Of a stretch of DNA of 60,000 bases, positions 36,023-48,800 are shown one piece after another (the stretch's first letter is position 1; each line of letters begins with the position of its first letter). Position numbers and translations under genes: made by a program. The DNA is from Branchiostoma floridae (lineage: Eukaryota > Chordata > Leptocardii > Amphioxiformes > Branchiostomatidae): positions 11,922,957 through 11,982,956 of the forward strand of contig NC_049995.1 in NCBI RefSeq assembly GCF_000003815.2, written 5' to 3'. The notes under the pieces were generated by a model. It saw nothing but the letters and a program-made list of their open reading frames with translations. It searched no databases and was not told the DNA's origin.

Positions 36023-36879
36023 CGCAAGTCGCAAACTTCAGCCCAGGAACGACGACAAAGAAGCACAGCTAGCTAGAACGGTTGCACAGAGACAACTTGG
36101 CTAACACTAAGTCTGCACAATCCATTGATTAGCAGACAACTCAGGGATGATCCACTTGCTGACTAGGGGAGGAACCAAAGTTTAACAAAATGACTTATTT
36201 TGGTAATAAGTTTTATTGCAGGTTGTATACTATGATTGTATCAGTCAGGCTCACGCTAAAATTATTTTTTTTATTAATACTTTCTTAATTGTTTCTCATC
36301 CCCCCATATCATGAAAACATGTATGTACAAGTTGTATGTACCAAAGTGCTGTATTTTCTCATAACAAAACTCAAACAAAATATATCATGATATAAACAGA
36401 CAAATGTATTGTATAGACCTTGGGTGAGGCTCTGTACTGCTGTGTAGGAGGGTAAAAACATGTACATGTAGCTATACACAATTTCACAATGAACCACAAA
36501 TCAATTTCGTTGACTCGATGCATTGTGAAGCTTTTTTTCCGTTATATTACTTAAGAGGTGTTGATGCATGTAACATGTGATGGGTCCAGTATCAGTCACA
36601 CACGCAGCAAATCAACCAGAGCCTGCGGACACATCCACGCTACGTGTGTTTTTATGATTGGTCCTTTACAGAACCAAGACATACGTGTACCTCTGGATAA
36701 TTATAGCACCTGTAATTAAACACTGGAGGGCATTCTGATCTAGTTTTTGATCATCTGTACTGTCCAAGGGATACTCCTAATTCCTCACTCTACTTGAGCG
36801 AAAATGACTGTCTAGCTTCTCCAAAGGACGCCTTTTTATGGGACGTTAAATGGAGATCCTGTGTATCGTTACAGCATTT

Positions 36880-37690
36880 CATGACTCAAGTTTAAGTTAC
36901 GCCCATGTACAGACAACAACTTCGCTTCTCTAATTCTTTCACTAATAGATCTTCATCGGTACTTGTAAGATTTTGGCGTGGCATCTAGAATATACTTTGT
37001 TACTGTATACCATGAGGCGGTTTACCGGGTAGCTAACGACTATAGTATATCGTAATAGCATTTCATGACCAAAGTTTAAGTTACGCCCATGTACCAATTA
37101 CAGACAACAACCGCGCTTCACAAATCCTTACACCAAGATCTTCATCAAAATCGGAATTTGTAAGATTTGGTGCGTATCATCTAGATCTGTACTTTGTATA
37201 CCATGAGGCGGTTTACCGGGCATGCATACAAAACAACTGCAGTAACAAAATCTAACCAACCTATAGCTAACGACTACTAGTATATCGTGGCAGCATTTCA
37301 TGACCCAAGTTGAAGTTACGCCCATGTACCAATTACAGACAACAACTGCGCTCCACTTATTCTTACACTGGCCCAGATCTTTATCAAAATCCGGATTTGC
37401 AAGATGGGTGCGTGCCATCTAGATCCATACCTTGTTGCTGTATACCATGAGGAGGTTTACCGGGTATGCAATTCGAAACAACAACAATAATAACAAAATC
37501 TAACCAAAGTATATATGTACTGTAGTTAACGACTATATCGTTGCATCATTTCATGACCCAAGTTTAAGTTACGCCCATGTACCAATAATTACAGACAACT
37601 ACTGCGCTTCATAAAATCTTACATGAAAATCTTCATTAAAATTGGGACTTGTAAAGTTTTCGTTGAGTACCATAATCAGTGTAGATCTAT
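36880..37690. repeat. Tandem array of 185-250 bp units
   Basis: Four units starting CATGACCCAAGTTTAAGTTA near 36881, 37065, 37300 and 37551, each with ACAGACAACAAC, GATCTTCATCAAAATC and GGCGGTTTACCGGG-type blocks. Unit 1 of the large duplication has fewer copies (near 34.82 and 35.21 kb), so the array expanded in one paralogous block. Confidence 0.8.
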
Positions 37691-37794
37691 ACACATTATA
37701 TTATCTACGTGTTCAGTATCACAAAGAAGCGAGAATAAGTTACGACGAACTCACTTAGTAGAAAATTACTCTTGTTTTGGTTGACATTGTAAAT

Positions 37795-37970
37795 ACTGTA
37801 AATGCAGACATTTTCGCGGTGGTTTTTGCGTTGAAAACCACCGCGAACATTTTTCCATGGCAGTAAGAGACTACAGTGCATGGTGCTACCGCGAACTTAA
37901 AACCACCACGAACAGTCCTTTTCCCGCTACCGTGAAATTAAATCCCCGCGAACTTAAATGCATTTACAGT
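37795..37970. mobile_element. MITE, ACTGTAAATGCA family (copy 2)
   Basis: Paralogous to the 35463-35654 element, with the same termini and CGCGG/ACCGCGAA interior. It was carried by the segmental duplication, not inserted separately. Confidence 0.75.
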
Positions 37971-38228
37971 ATTTCATGTATCTGTCAACTATCATTCTGT
38001 TGCGACCTGTTCCCTATGGGTATATATGTACAATAATAAGGCCTTCATTAATTAATTAATTCATTCATTCATATATTAACAAGACGTGGAACTTGGCAAA
38101 ACATATGAACGCAGTATGTTCCTGTTATTGGAGCAATGCCAAGGGACCCCATAAACACGTATGCAATTCGTCGCATTACGTGTAAGACAACTACACTTTT
38201 GACAAACAGTATGTAATGCTATACTCAC

Positions 38229-38303
38229 TGCTGAGGAATGGAACACGCTTCTGTCAGGGTGTCTCAGGAACAAGTTCGAAGGTTCAAACTCTTCTATGAC
38301 CAT
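38229..38303 (-). CDS. Alternative first coding exon, rolling-stone-like gene
   Basis: 25 codons from ATG, donor GCA/GTGAGT, phase 0. Differs from the exon at 35948-36022 by only two residues (Ile to Val near the start, Tyr to His before the final SSA). Spliced to 33502 it would give an almost identical 323-aa protein from a second promoter. Alternatively it is a leftover of a duplicated gene that lost its second exon. Confidence 0.65.
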
Positions 38304-40239
38304 CGCAAGTCGCAAAATTCAGCCCACCGTCGACGAAGAAGCATATAGCTAGGTAGAATGTTTGCACAGAAACTACTCGACTAACACTAAGTCTGCACGA
38401 TCTATTGATAAGCAGACAACTCAGGGATGATACATATGCTGGCCTCATATGGTCGGAGGAGGAACCAAAGCTGACACATTTTTGCTAATAAGTTTTATTG
38501 CATGTTGTATAATATGATTGTTTTAATCAGGCTCACACTAGAGTTATTTTTTCAATGGATATTTTCTTAATTGTTGTTCATCCCCCCATATATATCAAAT
38601 GGTTCTCCCCTTTCTCGACACACTGTAGGCACCAGTCGAACCGGTTTATTTGTGGGGGGGACACGTGCACAAAGTTCGTGCTATCAATCAAAGGACTTCA
38701 CATACATTTAGTATCGAGGTTCCAGACAGTAAAAGTGATATAATGCCATCAAGGGCTCAAATTCTTCTCATATCTTCATATTTATGACAATATTTTTGTC
38801 TTAGATCAAGTTGTTTCGGTTTGCCCACACACTCTCTGTGTGCACCTACTTGGCAAATGGTTAAGAGCTCTAATTTTAGTACTCTCCAAGCAGAGGTCGG
38901 TCGCGGAGATATACTAGTAGTCGAAAAAAATACAGAGCCGCTCCTCCTACGAGGAGAGTATAATTTCAGATCAACCTGCAAATTGTTGTTGCAGTTCGAT
39001 TCAAACTCTGTAGGTGGCGTGCATATCGTATCTTTTACAGCTGCGTACAGAAACATAGTACATGACTACATGTACATGTATTTCTTTTGATGAATTGCTT
39101 CATTCTATAGCGTTTTGTTTCAATGTCAATGTCATAGTAAGAAGCAAAAGAGCACAACGAACAACGTGAAATGTTGAAGTAGCTATTTAGGCATCTGCCA
39201 CAGTCCTGCATTTTCCAGAGAATTAAAACCCTATTTCCTTACCGTACATAATATCCACAATTATAAACTGAACAAACAGATTTTAACTTGTAACTTTTTT
39301 TTAATTATCTTTTTCTAATTGGCTCTCGACGTCGTCAACTCTGATCCAAGTTAGGCTTAGGTCACATTTCCAAACCGGGGCCCGGCCGGGATGTTTGAAG
39401 AAACGAAAAATTAACATGTATACCTACCTACCTAGAGATATACGCATATCATGCCCACGAATCTTATTTTGACATTTTGTGTATTTTGATGCCTTTTATA
39501 TCGTTCTTTTCGCTCCCGAAAGCTGTCCGGACGGGCCCCTATGTGTAAATGGGACCTTAGCCTTATTTAGGAAGCATGGCAGATCTAGAAGAGCACAGTG
39601 TAATAAAGAAACGACTATTAAATTAAATATCATGGATACTTGCAAGATATATTTGGGGGTGGTTACCCGACCGACACTGGGGCTTATTGTGCAGCTGTAT
39701 TTGTTCAATGATGATGATTTGTTCAATCACTTCGGTCAGAATCTAATAAAAGACAGAATGATTTTTTGTTAAGACCGTAATCCAAGAAAATAGCAACATT
39801 TAACCCTAACCGGCCTAACCCTTACATAATTGTTGCAAACGCGTGCGTGTTTGATACTGATTGGTTCATTCTTCCCCATTAAATAGAACCCCTGCTATTC
39901 AAATGATTACATGGTCTGTGATTTTTCATAGTAGACCCTATTCTAGGTTCATAAGGGTCACTGGCTGGGCAATGTAACAGCAAATATCTGACCCACAGAT
40001 TTATCGTAATCTCCAAACAGATGTTGGTGGGGAAAATCCTCACGTTTATTAACTTACTCCCTGAGTGGTGACAGGAACGGTGGCAACAAGGATAACGAAA
40101 AGGATCATTTTTTGCCTCCTAACATCTGTTTGAAATTTACATAGTACATAGTGCTTGGAAAACATTACATGAAGGGAATTTCGATAGGAAAGAAGGAAAA
40201 GATGAACCTAAAACAGCCTCTGGTATTGTCAATATAAAT
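38304..40239. other. Intergenic, repeats, no gene recognised
   Basis: Begins with the upstream flank of the alternative first exon. A foldback near 39354-39573 has ends TAGGCTTAGGTCACATTTCC and AAATGGGACCTTAGCC; its GGGCCCGG segment is shared with 4840-4975. A second inverted pair, AATCTCCAAACAGATGTT and AACATCTGTTTGAAATTTA, spans about 40010-40140. No coding exon is supported. Confidence 0.5.
39354..39573. mobile_element. Foldback MITE with GGGCCCGG arms
   Basis: Left arm AGGTCACATTTCCAAACCGG and right arm CGGACGGGCCCCTATGTGTA.. with GGGACCTTAGCC are imperfect inverted repeats. The CCCGAAAGCTG block is shared with the 4840-4975 copy. Target duplication was not resolved. Confidence 0.5.
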
Positions 40240-40446
40240 ACTGTAAATGCAGAAACTTTCGCGGTGGATTAATGTTCGCGGTTTTCGCGGCGGCCGCTTT
40301 ACCGCGAATTTAAAGCCACCGCGAAGATTTTTCCTTAATAGTAAGAGACTACAGTGCATGGTGCTACCGCGAAATTAAATCCACCGCGAAAAATCCATTT
40401 TCCCGCTACCGCGAAATTAAATCTCCGCGAACTTAAATGCATTTAC
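40240..40446. mobile_element. MITE, ACTGTAAATGCA family (copy 3)
   Basis: Starts ACTGTAAATGCAGAAACTTT and ends TTAAATGCATTTACA. The interior is rich in TACCGCGAAATTAAATCC and CGCGAA blocks. It lies outside the segmental duplication, so this is an independent insertion of the same family. Confidence 0.75.
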
Positions 40447-40478
40447 ATTAGTAGGCTAGATTTCTTTGTGTGTTTGAT

Positions 40479-40850
40479 AAGGCTCGAAATTCCTTTTTGG
40501 GAATAGGTGCACTGGTACATCTAACCTAGTACAGTTGTACTTGAATATTTAGGTACACAAAAACAATTTGGGTGCACAATGTAAGATGATGTAGAGTGTA
40601 AGAAAATCTTACTACCTGTCTTCAGAGTTTAAATCTGAAATTCTATAGGCAATTCAAAGTTTATGCAGTTGTAGAAGGAGTTTTTTTTCACATTTTTTTT
40701 CTGACAAACGAACATATGATATGATGATATGAATTAGTGTACAATAGTATATTTACATGATACGAATACGTAGGTGTACTGTTACACCCATAGTGCAAAA
40801 ATTAAGTTCACAGCTTTAGTTTTGCAATGGGATAAACATTTCGAGCCCTT
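40479..40850. mobile_element. hAT-like MITE, CAGGGCTCGAAAT family
   Basis: Ends AAGGCTCGAAATTCC and ACATTTCGAGCCCTT are inverted. The interior carries GGTGCAC and TGTAC blocks as in the copies at 44.28 and 46.22 kb. Decayed outer bases (AAGG instead of CAGG). Confidence 0.6.
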
Positions 40851-41009
40851 TGAATAAACTTGTTAGACCACATCTGTCTAATCATCTGGATATATTATTG
40901 TCTAAATTTGGCTAGAGGCGTTTTCCCACAGCGTCTACAAATTACCTCTAATGCTTGTCTGAGCTAACGCCGACGCGTTTACGAAAGTTGCAAAAAGTTT
41001 GCACATTTG

Positions 41010-41172
41010 AACCAATGACAGACGATCTTCCTTTCGGAGTTAGGAAACTTTTTATCGACCAATGAGAGCAGTTCTTGCTGCGCGTCTCGGTTCCTGACGT
41101 CACCGGGGAAACTTCCCCTCGTTCCCACAATCCCTAGCGGTGATGTGGAGCAAGTGCAGCGAATCCGACAAG
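41010..41172 (+). promoter_or_regulatory. CRE/CCAAT promoter with non-coding first exon
   Basis: Two CCAAT boxes (41012-41016, 41059-41063), a perfect CRE TGACGTCA (41095-41102), locally higher GC, then a strong donor CGACAAG/GTACGA at about 41171. The layout is that of a TATA-less promoter plus a short 5' UTR exon. The next coding gene downstream on this strand is the KIAA0319-like gene, whose first coding exon at 45884 would need such an upstream exon. The link is inferred. Confidence 0.5.
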
Positions 41173-42124
41173 GTACGATGGTTTTCTCGTATTTCTTAGC
41201 CGAATAAGACATTTCTACAAGCTCAAATATAATGAATATCTACAAGAATAGACAGAAGAGTGACGCCGTTACGTAGACACAGCTTAGTGACGTTTACACG
41301 TCACGTAAGTGTGATATTTGCCCCCGTGTCGTGGGTAGTTGGTGGGTCCGCCCCCCTCCCCCATCTACCCAGAACCCAAACACAGACTGTTGTCTGCAAA
41401 AATAATATCACGGAAGTTGTGTGTATATGAACGCTTGTGTGAAGGATATGCTGTTGAGAGTATTTTGTATAATTACAACGCATTTGAAAGTTTAATTTTG
41501 TGAGATTGTACTGTGCATTCGCATTTACTGACCTGTCGAATGTCCCATTAAGAATTTTTACATCATTGCCCTGAAAAATTATGACAGGTGGTCATTCGGG
41601 GGTTGAAAAATATGAGGTTTTCAGTAATGAGTCTTTCAATAAAGGACTGTTATTCAGTATGTAACTGGATGTACAAATTATTAGGGAATGTAAAAGCCAT
41701 TGTGTATACAGGGTTCTCCCCAGAAATTTTTAGTATAGTGGAGGGGCTGGCAAACATAACCAGAACCAATGCGACATGCTTTAATGAAAATGGCCTCATT
41801 TTACAATGACAAAGGGTGTCAAATACTACAAGTATAATATACTGACTATAATAGTGATTCATTTGTTGTGAAGTGGCAAAATGACTATTGTTTTGATCAT
41901 CGCCCATTCACAGGTTTTTGCAGACAATGCCAACTGGAAAAGTGATGCCACTTGGCACAAAAATCTGTGAATTTTCATTAATTTAGCAAAACTAACCAAG
42001 AAAAAAGGGAAGAAACACACTAAATTTCTAAGGAAGTATAGTGGAGCTGGACTAGAAGTATAGTGGAGGGTCTCCGTTATTCCATCCTCTGGGGAGGACT
42101 CTGAGTACAGTAAAAAGACATTTG

Positions 42125-42330
42125 GCCTAGAATCCAGAGGTCTTGGGTTCAAATCCTGACCTGCTATGGATCATGTGCTTAACTCAGATGAAAATAAGTA
42201 CCTAGCTTTGGCTAGGATCGTCCCTCGAATAGGACGTTAAATGGAGGTCCTTTGTTTGAGGACACACTTATCGAAAAGAGTAGGGCTCCTTCCCGGTATG
42301 AGAGGATAAAACCTTACAGTCTGGTCTCCG
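42125..42330 (+). repeat. SINE-like repeat with pol III B box
   Basis: GGGTTCAAATCC is a good B-box match. The downstream GGACGTTAAATGGAGGTCC tail is shared with tracts near 34.79, 35.16 and 36.84 kb. The A-box side is not clear. Probable tRNA-derived SINE. Confidence 0.45.
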
Positions 42331-43272
42331 GGTTGACATCTTTAAAGGGTGATACTACTAGTAGTCACCTGTTATGTCAAAACTAGCACTGATGTGGTAA
42401 AACCTAAATAAATAAATAAAATAATGCCTGACTGAATCCCAATTACAAAATTGGTATGAATGAGGCCTAATACTATAGAAAATAGAAAGGAGTGTAAGTT
42501 GTGTACAATGTACGTGGGGGTGTCATAGCAGGAAATACTTGTGTGTAACTGTACTACTAGTAAGTACATGTACTTTGTTGTGCAAACACAATAGAGATAA
42601 CTCGGCCATCCACTAGAAGATTATGTCTCATTGTATATGAGGCTGCAGTTGAATGGTTGCAAATACTGTATGGTTGATTTGATTGGATCATTTGTTGCTT
42701 ACAATTGACGGACCAATCAACTAATCATTTTCTGGGTACCAAATTTTCATTCTGCAGCAGTAAATGCATTTATTTTTCAACAGTGCTTTTATTTCGCGAT
42801 ATAGATTTTTGCAACTTATTTAAAGTCCACAGTTGAAACAATTATATAGTGCATGTACAGTAGACTTTCTAAGCCGTGGGGTAAATTGTGTAATGATTTG
42901 GAAGTAAGTGGTCACCTTCTAGTATATTATAAAACAACCACAAACATGTCACAGTCTTCAGTACTCTTATTTTTCTCTCTCTTTCTTCCTCTAGTAATTT
43001 GAACTGGGCTTGAGGTCAATGACATTAAGTATTCTGCAGTTATAGCACCTGCTAGACAACCCTTTTCCTTTTAAACCTTAAGCTTTGGAAAACGGTACAC
43101 ATAGAGCAAGGTACAACAAGTAATTTTAAACAGCTATTGTTCTGAACTTGGCCGTTGACGTATTACCATATAAGGCAGCTGCACCTGTCTTTGTGTATAA
43201 CTTAGTAGTTCCTGTCACACTTGGTTTAGCTTACCTGGACAATGTAAACAACACAGACTATGTATGTATTTG

Positions 43273-43612
43273 CAGGGCCCGAAATACCACCTACATATGC
43301 AGGTTAGTGCAGGTAAAATTGGAGCTGTGCAGGTATCTACCTGCACCTAACCTGCACTGGTCCATGTTCTGGGTTTTATATATAAATGTCATATGATGTA
43401 GGTGTAAAAGGATTGTTATCAGCTGCATTGACTGTTACCATTTATAAAGTATAAATTGAAATTGAAAGAAAAAAAAAATAGTTTTTTAAGTTTTAGTATG
43501 ATCCATACTTCCTAAATTCAGAGTGGTGCAGGTAAAATTTGTCTGGTGCACGTAATTTTCAATGTTACCTGCACAGGTGCAGGTATGCAGTAAAAAAGTA
43601 TTTTGAGCCCTG
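43273..43612. mobile_element. hAT-like MITE, GCAGGT subfamily
   Basis: Starts CAGGGCCCGAAATACCACCT, ends GTATTTTGAGCCCTG. The interior has opposed CTGCACCTAACCTGCAC and GCAGGTTAGTGCAGG blocks. Same subfamily as 52920-53256. No coding content. Confidence 0.7.
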
Positions 43613-44283
43613 ATCTGTGATGCCCCCAAACCCTATTCCTTTGACCTCTTTATAACTAGAAGCTGTTAAGGCAGGCATAGAGGGACATAAAATGAGGATC
43701 CTGTGTTCCAGGAGATGCCTTGGTATAGCTCACCTGGACACTGCAAACACCCCTCTGTGATGCCCACCACCCCTCACCCTCTTGCCCTTTTTAGACAAAA
43801 AAGGTCTATAAGATGGGGACCCTGTGTTTGACTAGGTGCCTCGAGCATGCTACAGGGGAAGAGTTACTCTAGTAGCAATTATCCCTCCCTGTAGAAAAAC
43901 ACCCTGCTACGGAAAGGAAACTTGCTGACCTGCATGTGTCACTAGACATTACAAGATGAACAACAGCAATAAAACAGACCAAAAAGGTACATCCCCCGGG
44001 CCCTGACAAAACTACAAATTATAATGATTACAATAAATCATGAAATGTCTACTGTGGGTTTACAGTTTTTTTTTTTTTCCTAGAAAAACAATTGCATTGG
44101 GGTAGGAAGGAGTGACAAAAAATTGAAATGATCTACTAGTACCCCCCACACACCCCGCCCCACTACAGTAAACTGTTACGTAACCATGCGTCCTTGGTAC
44201 TTTTTCAGCAGAGCAAAACAATAGAGCCAGCTCAACTTGGGAAAACTGGTTGTGCAACTTAGTGACAGTGTAACAGTTCAAGA

Positions 44284-44650
44284 CAAGGCTCAAAATTTGT
44301 TTTTTGATTAGGTGCGCTCATGCAACTAACCTCACAATTTAGCTGCACAGATAAAAGTTTTGGTACACAACATAAGATAGAATACCAGCAAAAAGGAATA
44401 GCAAAGTTATACTGCCTTCTTCATAGCTTAAATATGTAATTCTACAGCTAGGTTCAGATCTTTAAACATTAATACAACAAAGAATGATCTATTATTATCT
44501 TTTAGTCACTAAATGTCCCTACTGTATCTAGTAGTATATAATAAATGTACCATAACAAACATGTGCGGGTGCACCCATGGTAAAAAATTAGGTGCACAGC
44601 TGAAAAATTTGGGTGCACAAAACTGCAAGCAACCAGTATTTCCAGTCCTG
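44284..44650. mobile_element. hAT-like MITE, GTGCACCCA subfamily
   Basis: Starts CAAGGCTCAAAATTTG, ends CAGTATTTCCAGTCCTG, with GGTGCACAGCTGAAAAATTT and GGGTGCAC blocks. An older, mutated copy of the family at 46224. Confidence 0.6.
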
Positions 44651-45883
44651 TATGTATATCGGCACACTTCGCTGTGTCAATAAGGGTCAAAACCTGCATA
44701 ATCTGTATATTGTAGTGTTTGCCGAGTTGTATCAAAGTTTCCTGAACCATAGTGAAGTACAGAATAGTCTTTCTGTATGGTATTGCTGGCCACCTTTAAT
44801 CTGGCCAGAAACACCTGTTGTAAGATTTCCTGTGTTCTGGGAAGTAAAAGCAGCTTTCGGAGGAAACATGCCAGCATTGTTGACATTGGTGTCTGACTCA
44901 CTATGTGTGGTCTACAAGGAGTGCTCAATGATGTTGTTATCAGCATTGCAACAAAACAGTACTGCCATAACTCAAACAAATGAACAAAGTATGAAGTATT
45001 TTATGTATGTGTACCAAAACTCATTAGTCCTTTAATACCCGGTGAGCATTAAACTAGGTGTAAAGTTGACCCACTTGCGCAGGTCACGCTCACAGCTCAA
45101 TTGTCTGTGGTTTTTGCCCTGACTCTTTGAATCAGATTTTCACAACTTAGCCGTTGTGTGCTAAGTAATTACTGTTCAACCAATCAAAGAACTTTATCAA
45201 CCTCACTGTAATTACGTTTAATAATGTCTGTATCTGTATCTGTATCTATATAGCCGGTATAACTGCCCTTCGGCATAACACACCGGCTTCGCAGGCACGC
45301 GGTGCGGCAGCAGCTGGTTATATTACACTGAACGATCTGTCACACCTAACTTCTGCACATCACTTCTGCAATGTAATACATAATCTAATTAATTGATTTG
45401 GTTATTTTACGGTACATTGTTAGTTTTAAATATTTTGATCTTTATATCCCTTCTTGAGTTATCCTCTTCTAAAATCTTGAACAAAAAAATTCCCTGCTGT
45501 TCCATAAAAAATGCTGCTAGGATCAAAATTGTATACAACTTCTTTCCAGAGCGCGTTGAGCCACTGAAAAATTATGACGACAGCATGAGATACCAAAACT
45601 GTAGTTTCTGCTGCTGTAATATAGAAAGCTGTTAGGGGGCCCCATAATCAAAAACACTTGTTTTGTATGTTGTGTAGTGAGTATCCCTGTGACACAGTGT
45701 TTTTTCTCTCAACTTTCAGGTTGGATATGGTACTTTCATCAAGATGAGAATCAACTAGATGCTTGGATGATTTCAAATAATCAAATGAAACACATGTACA
45801 CTGACTTTTGGTAATTGAAATTACAATAAGTTAAAACCAACATTTGATTCTAAAAATATCAGTGGCACTGTTGTACTGCAAGT

Positions 45884-48800
45884 ATGGAGAGTGGCTGTTG
45901 TCATCAGTGTGCAGTCTTAAGGCGGAGACACCATCTTGGAATTCTACTTCTTGCACTGTGTTGTCTACTTGTTCCAAAAGGTAAGTTAATTTTTCAAAGA
46001 ACCTTCTTTTACTGTAGTACATACACTGATGATACAGATTTGGTTTCATCACTGACAATATTGGAAGGTTGTTGAAATGCATAAGAATTGTAACACCAAC
46101 TGTTGTAACTCTGCCAGGTATGTATACCTTAATTAAAGACCACAACATTTATTCAGTGTAGATAGTTTAGATAGTGTAATCAAGGCTGTCACAAGAATAT
46201 GTTTAACACCTGCATATTTTAAGCAGGGCTCGAAATTCATTTTTGGGAATAGGTGCACTGGTGCGCCAAAACTAGAAAATTGGGTGCACCAAAATATTTT
46301 TGGGTGCACCACATAAAGTAAAGTAGAATATCAGAATAACATAATTGCAAACCTAATAAATTAGTAATTTGAACGGAGCTCTTCAGAAATCGGAAGTACT
46401 ATGACAGTCATTTTATTATCTTTCTAACACACAGATGTCAAGAATATGGTGTTTACTTAGTATACTGACATCTTAACATACATAAGCCTATCAAAATAAT
46501 GCACCCACAGAAAAAAATTGGGTGCACAGCTCCAATTTTGGGTGCACCTGGGTGCACAAAACCCCAGTATTTCGAGCCCTGATCTGCTTCTCTCTTGCGC
46601 ATCTGTTTCTCTCTCGCGCACCTGTTTCTCTCTTGCGCACCTGTTTCTCTCTTGCGCACCTGTTCCTCTTTTGTGCACTTGTTTCTGTCTAGCGCATCTG
46701 TTTCTCTCTTGCGCACATGTTTCACTCTTGCGCACCTGTTTCTCTCATGCGCATCTGTTTCTGTCTTGCGCATCTGTTTCTCTCTTGCGCATCTGTTTCT
46801 CTCTTGTGCATCTGTTTCTCTCTCGCGCATCTGTTTTTCTCTTGCGTATCTGTTTCTTTCTTGCGCATCTGTTTCTCTCTTGCGCATCTGTTTCTCTCTT
46901 GCGCACCTGTTTCTCTCTTGCGCATCTGTTTCTCTCTTGCGCATCTGTTTCTCTCTTGCGCATCTGTTTCTCTCTTACGCACCTGTTTTTCTCTTGCGCA
47001 CCTGCTTCTCCCTTGTGCGCCTGCTTCTCTCTTGCGCATCTGTTTCTCTCTTGCACACCTGCTTCTCTCTTGCGCATCTGTTCCTCCCTTGCGCACCTGC
47101 TTCTCCCTTGTGCATCTGCTTCTCTTGCGCCTCTGTTTCTCTCTTGCGCACCAGCTTCTCCCTAAGGCCTTGCGCACCTGTTTCTCTGTCGCGCACCTGT
47201 TTCTCTGTTGCGCACCTGTTTCTGTCCAGCATCTGCTTCTGTCGCACCTGCTTCTCTCGCGCGCACCTGCTTCTCTTGCACAACTGTTTCTCTTGCACGC
47301 ACCTGCTCTTCTCTCACGCGCACCTGTTTCTCTCTTGCACGCCTGTTTTTCTCTTGCTTCTGTTTCTCTCGCGCGCACCTGTTTCTCTCTTGCGCACCTG
47401 TTTCTGTCTAACACACCTGCTTCTCTTTTGCGCATCTGTTTCTCTCTTGTGCACCTGTTTCTCTCTTGCGCATCTGTTCCTCTCTTGCGCACCTGTTTCT
47501 CTCTTGCGCATCTGCTTCTCTCTTGCGCACCTGTTTCTCTCTTGTGCACCTGTTTCTCTTTCGCGCACCGGTTTCTCTTTCGCGCACCTGTTTCTGTCTA
47601 GCGCACCTGCTTCTCTTTCGCGCATCTGTTTCTCTTTTGCGCACCTGCTTCTCCCTTGTCTACCTGCTTTTCTCTTGCGCACCTGTTTCTCTTTCGCGCA
47701 CCTATTTCTCTGTTGCCCACATGTTTCTGTCACGCACCTGTTTCTGTCAAGCATCTGCTTCTCTCTTGCACATCTGCTTCTCTGTCGCGCACCTGTTTCT
47801 GTCAAGCATCTCAGTATGCATTATCTTAAGGATTACTAAATGACAGATGCTGCATTTAGTAGATCTTTCAAGTTAGTTGATTTGATTTACTTTTAAAATT
47901 TCTAAATGTGGTAGTTTGACTGTAATGGCACCCAGTAGAATTACATGTACGAGAGTTGACATTATATTGGTTTGTTTGTCAAGTCTTTGTTTGACTTTGA
48001 GTCTTAAAGCTTGTATGTTTTATATGTCAAATGAATGTACAATTTGTACTTTGCTCTTTACCAAACTTATATGGCTTGGCAACAAAAAAATCCAGAAAGC
48101 ACAGAGACAAATTTTCTTTGTTTGTCGTAGTGGTTTACAACCATTATCATGTTTTATTATATTTGCTCATTAAATGTCAACATCACAGTCAACATGTAGT
48201 CTTGGCAACTGTAACATTTTGATATGAATAGCTGTGCCTAGAATGTTGTTAATGACATTTACCTATGTCTAGCACAGTGTACTAAGGACCTAACAAAAGT
48301 ATAAAGACATTACATGTACATTGTATAGGTCATATGTAAGAAGTACATCTGGTAAAGTTTGTTATCATTTTAAGAAGACAAACAACTTAGATCCTAGGCT
48401 GATCTCATATATTGAGAAGAAAAATAAGCAAATATATTTTGATAGGTTTATATGTTTTTGGGAAAGAATTGTAATGCAAGTGCAGATTTTTTTGTACCTA
48501 AAAAGACAATTTTTTTATTTCTATGGACAAAAGAAATTCCCATTATCCCATAGAATCTTTCAAATGGTACCTTTAAAATTCAAGGTTATCCATGAAAAAC
48601 ATGTACAGACTCAGTATGATTTCTTTCAATAAGTCTAATTCTTCCCAGAGGACCTCAGAATCTCTAGTAACCTGATACTTTCTGCTGATCTACTGTATAT
48701 AATAATGAGAGGCCCTGAGAAACAGAATTAAGGGTATACAGGGTAAGGGCATGTCAGTCTTAGCATCAAGGCAGTTTAGAGATCACCACAGTCGAGCAAA

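Larger units (their letters stand above)
34130..36250. repeat. Tandem segmental duplication, unit 1
   Basis: About 2.1 kb, homologous in direct orientation to about 36395-38540. Shared blocks include the exon 1 coding segment, its upstream flank (CACTAAGTCTGCAC, ACAACTCAGGGATGAT), a CGCGG-rich MITE and the TTAAATGGAGATCCTGTGT and AAGTTTAAGTTACGCCC blocks. It has an extra MITE at 34531-34704. Limits are approximate. Confidence 0.8.
36395..38540. repeat. Tandem segmental duplication, unit 2
   Basis: Second copy of the 34.13-36.25 kb block, with a complete alternative first exon and upstream flank. It is expanded internally by an array at 36880-37690. Limits are approximate. Confidence 0.8.
41173..45720. 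other. Probable first intron of the KIAA0319-like gene
   Basis: No coding exon recognised. It contains a SINE-like segment (B box GGGTTCAAATCC at 42145-42156, tail AGGACGTTAAATGGAGGTCC at about 42231), two more related tails near 43.68 and 43.80 kb, hAT-like MITEs at 43273 and 44284, and a TCTGTATCTG..TATAGCCGG segment near 45.23-45.35 kb that looks like a dispersed repeat. A strong acceptor TTTTTTCTCTCAACTTTCAG ends at 45720, possibly opening the exon that holds the start codon. Confidence 0.4.

Noticed and set aside
36880-37690. CRISPR-like array
   Set aside because: Units are 185-250 bp of homologous sequence without short repeat/unique spacer structure, and the genome is eukaryotic.
46453-47839. 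Long open frames on both strands (up to 414 codons) in the 19-bp array
   Set aside because: They arise because a stop-free 19-bp unit cycles through all frames. There is no splice-compatible start, no family and no codon bias.
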